Shown in pieces: positions 58,814 to 64,000 of a stretch of DNA of 64,000 nt; the first letter of the stretch is position 1; every line of letters starts with the position of its first letter. The stretch comes from Colwellia sp. Its GTDB lineage: Bacteria; Pseudomonadota; Gammaproteobacteria; Enterobacterales; Alteromonadaceae. Below the pieces are notes generated by a model, which saw only the letters and a list, made by a program, of their open reading frames with translations, was not told where the DNA came from and did no database searches. The position numbers and the translations under genes are program-made. The DNA lies in NCBI GenBank assembly GCA_002733765.1, contig NVWU01000009.1, forward strand, positions 124,001 through 188,000, given 5' to 3'.

Positions 58814-59386
58814 CTAACTTATATTATTCAATCTGGTTTTTTTAGGAAACAACCAATTTTTTAATATCTTAGTTACGATAGGCATCACAATATAAGTCAT
58901 TAATAAAACCTGTGTAATGCATAAAAAGGCTACTTTAGGAATTAAAGGTAATTGATCAAGGAATGGTTTAAATACTACATTTGAAATAAGTACAAGAAAA
59001 AACACAACCACAGTGATAACCAGTGCCATTTTATGTTTGTTTGGTGGAACAGGCATTGGTACTTCTGGCAAAGAGAACCAAGACTCTAAGCCTGAGACCT
59101 TTATAATTTTAGCTTCACCTTCGGTAATTTCATTCAATTGAGTTAAAAAATACTTTCGCTCTGATGAATCTTCCCAGAATCGTTGATTTATATAGTTGTC
59201 AAATTTAACGAGCATAACATATTCACCATGCGTACCTGGTGAGGGTTTAAGAATATCAACCCCTAGATAACCTGAAAATTTTGATCCTACCGCTATAATT
59301 TGATGAACCCATTCTTCATATTTTGCTTCTTTTCCTATTTTTATACGACGTGCAATGCTTGTAGTTATAGGCTCGTTTTTATTCAT
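58814..59386 (-). CDS. ABM-domain protein with C-terminal membrane helices
   Basis: A 190-aa protein: an antibiotic-biosynthesis-monooxygenase-like ferredoxin fold (about 1-95; ARRIKIGKEAKYEEWVHQI, GLESWFSLPEVP) followed by two membrane helices (about 118-140 and 148-172). This layout is known in a family of uncertain function. The ATG at 59386 has an AGGAA site nine bases upstream; the frame extends 42 bases further. It is divergent from the phenol operon across 394 bases. Confidence 0.85.
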   Translation of the reverse strand: MNKNEPITTSIARRIKIGKEAKYEEWVHQIIAVGSKFSGYLGVDILKPSPGTHGEYVMLVKFDNYINQRFWEDSSERKYFLTQLNEITEGEAKIIKVSGLESWFSLPEVPMPVPPNKHKMALVITVVVFFLVLISNVVFKPFLDQLPLIPKVAFLCITQVLLMTYIVMPIVTKILKNWLFPKKTRLNNIS

Positions 59387-59780
59387 TAATAATATTCCTA
59401 ATATGATGTTTTTTATAAAACCATTCACGATAACACTACTGTAGATCTTAAATTTAGTGTGGATAAAAATCTAATACTTTTATTAGGTTTATTGATACAC
59501 AAAAGGTATCTAGTTTAGTACTTTTATTTTAAAAATTCGTTTGTCTGAATTTAAAAATAACTTAAACCCGTTTATTTATTGACAGCCTTATTAAGTTGTA
59601 AATAGGGTTACGTTTTTGTAAGGCAATCATCTTACTTTACAAAATGGTCAGGTTTTATTTTAATTAAAAATAAAAAACTAATATTAATCAATGGTTAATC
59701 GTTTGGCATGATTGTTGATATAAAAGTTATGCATTGAAAAAATGTTTATTAAAATAATAATTTTTGTTGAGAATTAATAT
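59387..59780. other. Divergent promoter region before the phenol operon
   Basis: 394 bases between the ABM gene and dmpK. A/T-rich with a TTGTAAA/TTTACAA pair at 59596/59636, a dyad ATTAA-n7-TTAAT at 59683-59699, and a sigma-54-like sequence at 59703-59719 described separately. No gene was seen. The consensus activator sites known upstream of dmp-type operons were not recognised. Confidence 0.5.
59703..59719 (+). promoter_or_regulatory. Candidate sigma-54 promoter for dmpKLMNOP
   Basis: TTGGCATG-ATTG-TTGAT matches the -24/-12 pattern TTGGCACG-n4-TTGCT with two differences, one at the invariant -12 GC (here GA). It is about 60 bases before the dmpK ATG. Known dmp operons are sigma-54 dependent, which makes the position suggestive, but the changed -12 element lowers confidence. 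Confidence 0.4.
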
Positions 59781-60050
59781 ATGGCCACATCAGTACAGAC
59801 GGATCTTTCGTTAGGTTTAGATATAACACGTAGGTTTGTTCGCATAACTAAAGAGCGTAAAAATGATTTTATTGAGTTTGATTATGCTATTGGCGAACCA
59901 GAAATATTTTTAGAGTTAGTTTTACCTCGTGAAGCTTTTTTAGATTTTTGCGTGGTAAATAAAGTGGAACTGCTACCTTCAACGCAAATTGGAAGTAAAG
60001 CGACAAAGGACTGGGGATGGCGTATTTCTGATGCAACTAATTTTGATTAA
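59781..60050 (+). CDS. dmpK: Phenol hydroxylase assembly subunit DmpK
   Basis: An 89-aa DmpK/PHK family protein, required for maturing the hydroxylase oligomer in multicomponent phenol hydroxylases but not for turnover. It has the family's RRFVRITKERKNDFIEFDY and ends with LPSTQIGSKATKDWGWRI. It is first in a six-gene operon and 30 bases upstream of dmpL. Confidence 0.92.
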   Translation: MATSVQTDLSLGLDITRRFVRITKERKNDFIEFDYAIGEPEIFLELVLPREAFLDFCVVNKVELLPSTQIGSKATKDWGWRISDATNFD

Positions 60051-60080
60051 AACAACTAATAACAAAAGAGAGAGATAATT

Positions 60081-61073
60081 ATGCAAATAGATGTTCATAC
60101 CATTAGCATTGAGCCTGCTCGTAAAGCTTACGATCATATGGTTCGTCGGTTTGGGGATAAGCCAGCGTCACGTTATCAAGAAGCAAGTTACGACCTACAA
60201 GCAACAGAAAATTTACATTATAAACCCACATGGGATCCTGAGCAGGAGTTATATGACACCAGCATCACAAAAGTTGTGATGGAAGATTGGCATGATTTAA
60301 AAGATCCTCGCCAATATTATTATAGTCCCTATGTACTGAACCGCTCACGAGAACAAGAGGCGGTAACTTCTACTTTTAAGTTTGTTGAGTCTAGAGGACT
60401 AATTGAGAGCTTACCTGATGAAGTGCATGAGTTAGCCGCTAAAATTTTATTACCGTTAAGGCACGCCGCATGGGGAGCTAATCAACACAATACTTTTATT
60501 TGTGGTTACGGTTATAGCGTGACTTTTACCCAGCCATGTATATATCAAGCGATGGATAATTTAGGTATAGCTCAATATTTAACAAATATTGGTTTAATGC
60601 TAGGTGGTACTGATTTACTTGATGAAGCTAAACAGTCTTGGCTTGATGATTCTGCATGGCAACCTTTACGTCGTTATGTAGAAGATTGTTTAGTTGTTAG
60701 AGATCCATTTGAACTTTTTATTGCACAGAATGTGGCGCTTGATGGCTTATTATATCCGCTTGTTTATAAATATATTGTTGATGATTATATGGCTAAAAAA
60801 GGCGGATCAACCATTTCAATGCTGACTCAATTTATGCCTACTTGGTTTGATGAAACATCTAAGTGGGTAAATGCTGTTGTGAAGGTTGCAGCAAAAGAAT
60901 CTGAACATAATCATGACGTAATTAATGCTTGGTTAGAACAATGGGTTAGTAGAGCAACGGCTGCAATACTTCTTATTGTTGAAATGGCAATAGGTGATAA
61001 AACGGATGAAGTGATTAACGATCATGTTAATGCACTTAAAAATCGTCTTGAAAAGCTAGGTTTTAACTCTTAA
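60081..61073 (+). CDS. dmpL: Phenol hydroxylase beta subunit DmpL
   Basis: DmpL (330 aa) is the smaller hydroxylase component subunit: a ferritin-like helical protein without a complete diiron site that pairs with DmpN. It begins MQIDVHTISIEPARKAYDHM, and HAAWGANQHNTFICGYGYSV and the QWVSRATAAILLIVEMAIGD region are typical. A GAGAGAG ribosome site precedes it. Length matches known members (about 330 aa). Confidence 0.94.
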   Translation: MQIDVHTISIEPARKAYDHMVRRFGDKPASRYQEASYDLQATENLHYKPTWDPEQELYDTSITKVVMEDWHDLKDPRQYYYSPYVLNRSREQEAVTSTFKFVESRGLIESLPDEVHELAAKILLPLRHAAWGANQHNTFICGYGYSVTFTQPCIYQAMDNLGIAQYLTNIGLMLGGTDLLDEAKQSWLDDSAWQPLRRYVEDCLVVRDPFELFIAQNVALDGLLYPLVYKYIVDDYMAKKGGSTISMLTQFMPTWFDETSKWVNAVVKVAAKESEHNHDVINAWLEQWVSRATAAILLIVEMAIGDKTDEVINDHVNALKNRLEKLGFNS

Positions 61074-61082
61074 GGAATTTTT

Positions 61083-61352
61083 ATGTCTACCGTATTTATA
61101 GCACTACAAGCAAATGAAGAAACTCGACCAATAATTGAAGCTATTCAAATAGATAATCCTAAAGCTATCGTTAATATAGAGCCTGCAATGGTGAAAATTG
61201 ACGCTGAAAACTTTCTTATTATTAAAAGAGAGACGATTGAAGAGCAGATAGGAAGAGAATATGACTTAGAAGAGCTACAAATTAATCTTATCTCACTTAG
61301 TGGCAATGTTAATGAAGATGAAGATACTTTAACCCTAAGTTGGAATAATTAA
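61083..61352 (+). CDS. dmpM: Phenol hydroxylase effector protein DmpM
   Basis: An 89-aa MmoB/DmpM family effector that binds the hydroxylase and tunes turnover and coupling. It starts MSTVFIALQANEETRPIIEA, with IEPAMVKIDAENFLII and the EEQIGREYDLEELQINLI stretch typical of the family. An AAGGAATTTTT site precedes the ATG. Nine bases after dmpL. Confidence 0.93.
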   Translation: MSTVFIALQANEETRPIIEAIQIDNPKAIVNIEPAMVKIDAENFLIIKRETIEEQIGREYDLEELQINLISLSGNVNEDEDTLTLSWNN

Positions 61353-61366
61353 GCGAGGATTTAATA

Positions 61367-62893
61367 ATGGATATGAAAGTTAAACAAAAAAAGCTCAATA
61401 AAAAAGAAAAATATACCGTACAAACCCGCGATTTAGGTTGGGAACCCACCTATCAATCAAAAGATAAAATTTTTCCTTATGTAGAGTATGAAGGCATTAA
61501 AATTCATGATTGGGATAAATGGGAAGACCCTTTCCGTCTCTCTATGGATTCATACTGGAAATATCAAGCAGAAAAAGAAAGAAAATATTATGCAATTCTA
61601 GACTCTTTTGCACAAACCAATGGCCATTTAAATTTAACTAGTGCTCGTTATTTATCCGCAATTAAAATTTTTCAACAAGCTATTACTCCAGGTGAATATG
61701 CTGCTCATAAGGGGTTTGCCCGTGCAGGACGAGAGTTTCCAGGTGCAGGAACTCAAGTCGCTTGCCAAATGCAATCTATTGATGAAATACGACATGCGCA
61801 AACACAGGTACATGGGGTTTCTAATTATAATAAATATTATAATGGTTTTCATGATTTTACACAGCAAAGAGATCGTATTTGGTATACATCATTAGCGCGT
61901 TCTTTTTTTGATGATGCAACGTCTGCTGGGCCTTTTGAATTTATGATTGCTATTGGTTTTTCTTTTGAATATGTATTAACCAACTTATTATTTGTACCTT
62001 TTATGTCAGGTGCTGCCTATAACGGTGATATTGCTTCGGTAACGTTTGGTTTCTCAGCACAATCAGATGAAGCTCGTCACATGACATTAGGCCTAGAGTG
62101 TATAAAATTTATGCTTGAACAAGATCCTGATAACTTACCCATTGTACAAGGATGGATTGATAAATGGTTTTGGCGAGGAATACGCTTATTAAGCCTAGTA
62201 GGTTCAATGATGGATTATATGCTGCCTAAAAAAGTGATGTCTTGGAAAGAAGCTTGGCAAATTTATGGCGTAGAAAATGGCGGCGCATTATTTAATGATT
62301 TAGCTCGTTACGGTATTCGTCCTCCTAAAGGTTGGGAAGATGCGGATAAAGCAATGGATCATGTATCACATCAATTAATGTTAGGGCTACATCAGTGGAA
62401 TTTTGGTACTTCTTTTCATACGGATGTACCAACAGAAGAAGAGATGGATTGGTTGTCAGCTAAATATCCCGATACCTTTGATAAATATTATCGTCCACGC
62501 TGGAATTTTATGAAAGAGCAAGCTGAAAAAGGTAAGCCTTTTAAAAACATGGGCTTACCAAAGCTTTGCCAAGTTTGTCAATCCCCCGGTCTTTATACTG
62601 AACCAGATGATCCAACAATGCTATGTCATCGTGAGACCGTCTTTGAAAATGAAAAATATCAATTTTGTTCAGATCATTGCATGGATATATTTAACAATGA
62701 ACCTGAAAAATATGTTCAAGCCTATTTACCAATGAATCAGTTATTCCAAGCACCACTTTATGGTGATTTAAATGCTTGGATGGATTGGGTTAGTTTACGT
62801 GATGGTGTTGATAATGGTGATTATGAATTATCAGAAGATAAGAAAAATTTTGATAAATGGCGAAATGATGTCAAATCAAACAGTGTAGATTAA
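61367..62893 (+). CDS. dmpN: Phenol hydroxylase alpha subunit DmpN (diiron)
   Basis: DmpN (508 aa) is the catalytic subunit, hydroxylating phenols to catechols with oxygen. The diiron ligands are in EIRHAQTQ (ExxH, about 139) and DEARHMTLG (ExxH, about 234), with a further glutamate in each half. A YHS-type domain with cysteines (LCQVCQSPGLYTEPDD, FCSDHCMDIF) closes the protein, as in characterised members. A GAGGA site lies nine bases before the ATG. Length is normal. Confidence 0.96.
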   Translation: MDMKVKQKKLNKKEKYTVQTRDLGWEPTYQSKDKIFPYVEYEGIKIHDWDKWEDPFRLSMDSYWKYQAEKERKYYAILDSFAQTNGHLNLTSARYLSAIKIFQQAITPGEYAAHKGFARAGREFPGAGTQVACQMQSIDEIRHAQTQVHGVSNYNKYYNGFHDFTQQRDRIWYTSLARSFFDDATSAGPFEFMIAIGFSFEYVLTNLLFVPFMSGAAYNGDIASVTFGFSAQSDEARHMTLGLECIKFMLEQDPDNLPIVQGWIDKWFWRGIRLLSLVGSMMDYMLPKKVMSWKEAWQIYGVENGGALFNDLARYGIRPPKGWEDADKAMDHVSHQLMLGLHQWNFGTSFHTDVPTEEEMDWLSAKYPDTFDKYYRPRWNFMKEQAEKGKPFKNMGLPKLCQVCQSPGLYTEPDDPTMLCHRETVFENEKYQFCSDHCMDIFNNEPEKYVQAYLPMNQLFQAPLYGDLNAWMDWVSLRDGVDNGDYELSEDKKNFDKWRNDVKSNSVD

Positions 62894-62924
62894 CCTACGT
62901 TTAATAATACCAATCACTGAAATT

Positions 62925-62953
62925 ATAGCTAAACCAAAGATAGGCTTAGCTAT
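62925..62953. other. Stem-loop between dmpN and dmpO
   Basis: ATAGCTAAACC and GGCTTAGCTAT pair with one mismatch over a 7-base loop in the 92-base dmpN-dmpO gap, the only large gap in the operon. An A/T-rich stretch follows. It may protect the mRNA end or attenuate transcription of dmpO and dmpP. Confidence 0.4.
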
Positions 62954-62985
62954 TTATATTTAATAATTTATTAAGAAGAGTATTC

Positions 62986-63342
62986 ATGCCTATAAAATCA
63001 ACAAAGAAATATTCAGTAACACCACGAGATATTCAAAAAAACTTTAATGGTAAACAGCTTACTTATGTTAGTTGGGATCACCATTTATTGTTTTCAGCCC
63101 CTTTTATTCTATGTTTATCTCCAGAAACACAGTTTTCAGAACTGGTTGATGAAGGAATATTACCAACCTTGCAAGCAGATCCTGATTTAGACAAAATTAA
63201 CTGGCACGAAGTTACTTGGTTAAAGGCGAACAAACCTTGGGTACCTGATTTTAGTAAAAGCCTTGCTGATAATGGTTTGGTGCATAAAGATCAAATTCGT
63301 TTTCATACACCGAACCTAAATACGCTTTGCGGTACTAAGTAG
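62986..63342 (+). CDS. dmpO: Phenol hydroxylase gamma subunit DmpO
   Basis: DmpO (118 aa) is the small third subunit of the hydroxylase. It begins MPIKSTKKYSVTPRDIQKNF, with TYVSWDHHLLFSAPFILCLS and KINWHEVTWLKANKPWVPDF typical of the family. It follows dmpN after 92 bases and precedes dmpP by 12. Confidence 0.92.
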   Translation: MPIKSTKKYSVTPRDIQKNFNGKQLTYVSWDHHLLFSAPFILCLSPETQFSELVDEGILPTLQADPDLDKINWHEVTWLKANKPWVPDFSKSLADNGLVHKDQIRFHTPNLNTLCGTK

Positions 63343-63354
63343 AGGTAATGATAA

Positions 63355-64000
63355 ATGAGCTATGAATTAACGATTGAACCTACAGGTCAAGTGATTGAAG
63401 TTGAAGATGGGCAAACTATTTTAGATGCTGCTTTACGTGCGGGTGTTTATTTGCCTCATGCTTGCGGTCATGGTTTATGTGCTACTTGTAAAGTTCAGGT
63501 TGTTGATGGTGAGGTTGATCATGGTGAGGCATCAAGTTTTGCCTTGATGGATTTTGAACGAGAAGAAGATCAATGTCTTACGTGTTGTGCAACGTTAGAA
63601 AGTGATATAACCATTGAGGCCGATATTGAGGAAGACCCTGATTCTGAGAATCTTGTCGTACAAGATTTCTCAGGCGTTATTAGCCGAATGGAAGATCTCA
63701 CTCCAACCATTAAAGGAATATGGATTAAATTAGATGATGTGAATCCAATGCATTTTCAGGCAGGGCAATACGTCAATGTTAATTTTTCTAACGGTATAGG
63801 TAGCCGGGCTTTTTCGATTGCCAGTGCACCTCTTCATGCAAATGAAATTGAATTGAATATTCGTATCGTACCAGGAGGGCAAGCCACTACTTATGTTCAT
63901 GAAAAAATGAGGGTAGGGGATGAATTAACCTTTTCTGGTCCTTATGGTCGTTTTTTTGTTAAAAAATCAGCGCAAGTACCTGTTGTTTTTATGGCGGGAG
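63355..64000 (+). CDS. dmpP: Phenol hydroxylase reductase DmpP (partial, 5' part)
   Basis: The first 215 residues of DmpP, cut by the window end. DmpP transfers electrons from NAD(P)H through FAD and a 2Fe-2S cluster to the hydroxylase. The plant-type ferredoxin domain has CGHGLCATC (C-x4-C-x2-C) near residue 38 and a further cysteine pair (QCLTCC). An FAD domain follows with SRAFSIASAP and GPYGRFFV. AGAGGTAATG precedes the ATG; the frame stays open to base 64000. Confidence 0.93.
   Translation, partial: MSYELTIEPTGQVIEVEDGQTILDAALRAGVYLPHACGHGLCATCKVQVVDGEVDHGEASSFALMDFEREEDQCLTCCATLESDITIEADIEEDPDSENLVVQDFSGVISRMEDLTPTIKGIWIKLDDVNPMHFQAGQYVNVNFSNGIGSRAFSIASAPLHANEIELNIRIVPGGQATTYVHEKMRVGDELTFSGPYGRFFVKKSAQVPVVFMAG

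Noticed and set aside
61652..61867. 71-codon minus-strand frame opposite dmpN
   Set aside because: Antisense to the catalytic subunit of the phenol hydroxylase, no independent support.

Overview
This 64 kb window is chromosomal DNA from a low-GC, marine-type gammaproteobacterium. The A/T-rich codon use, the leuS-lptE-holA-nadD-rsfS-rlmH-mrdA-rodA-rlpA-dacA order, the type II secretion gene order and the Alteromonadales-like accessory content point to Colwelliaceae (Colwellia or Thalassotalea). That placement is an inference; there is no rRNA gene or intact tRNA gene to anchor it.

Layout. 1-4.4 kb: end of a type II secretion operon (gspJ partial, gspK, gspL, gspM, gspN), with a 315-bp interspersed repeat between gspM and gspN. 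4.4-11.1 kb: mostly minus-strand accessory genes (AEC permease, COG0523 GTPase, small membrane protein, LysR regulator) and a GAF/PAS/GGDEF/EAL protein. 11.1-18.2 kb: pdxH, a small acidic protein, tmcA, then a Fur-box region with two small Cys-containing ORFs facing an ABC-2 exporter and a FabH-like ketosynthase. 18.2-29.8 kb: minus-strand cell-wall, ribosome and replication housekeeping block dacA to leuS. 30-36.8 kb: DUF1451 protein, Lon-like protease, lipA-lipB-ybeD, dodecin, a PcaF-type thiolase. 37-43.4 kb: rmuC, NSS transporter, MBL hydrolase, a voltage-gated channel with a calcium-type filter, DUF188 protein, alkyltransferase-like protein, FKBP isomerase. 44.3-50.5 kb: gltB-gltD glutamate synthase after a 941-bp leader. 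50.7-55.4 kb: an accessory segment with an MFS transporter, a short Rho paralogue without the RNA-binding domain, a degenerate repeat copy, a PAS-PAS-diguanylate cyclase, a tRNA-Met 3' fragment and decayed gene pieces. 55.4-59.4 kb: acyl-CoA dehydrogenase, flavin oxidoreductase, GlxA-type regulator, ABM-domain membrane protein. 59.8-64 kb: multicomponent phenol hydroxylase operon dmpKLMNO and the 5' part of dmpP, cut by the window end.

How the genes work together. The housekeeping blocks cover protein secretion, peptidoglycan elongation (PBP2, RodA, RlpA, DacA), lipoylation (LipB then LipA) and ammonium assimilation (GltB plus GltD). The phenol hydroxylase would turn phenols into catechols. 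The PcaF-type thiolase elsewhere in the window could serve the end of an ortho-cleavage route, but no ring-cleavage gene is visible here.

The most interesting items are the short Rho paralogue in a probable decayed island, the interspersed repeat family with conserved hairpins, the Fur-box locus with small uncharacterised proteins, and the channel whose filter has extra aspartates. No CRISPR array, intact insertion sequence, prophage or complete RNA gene was seen.
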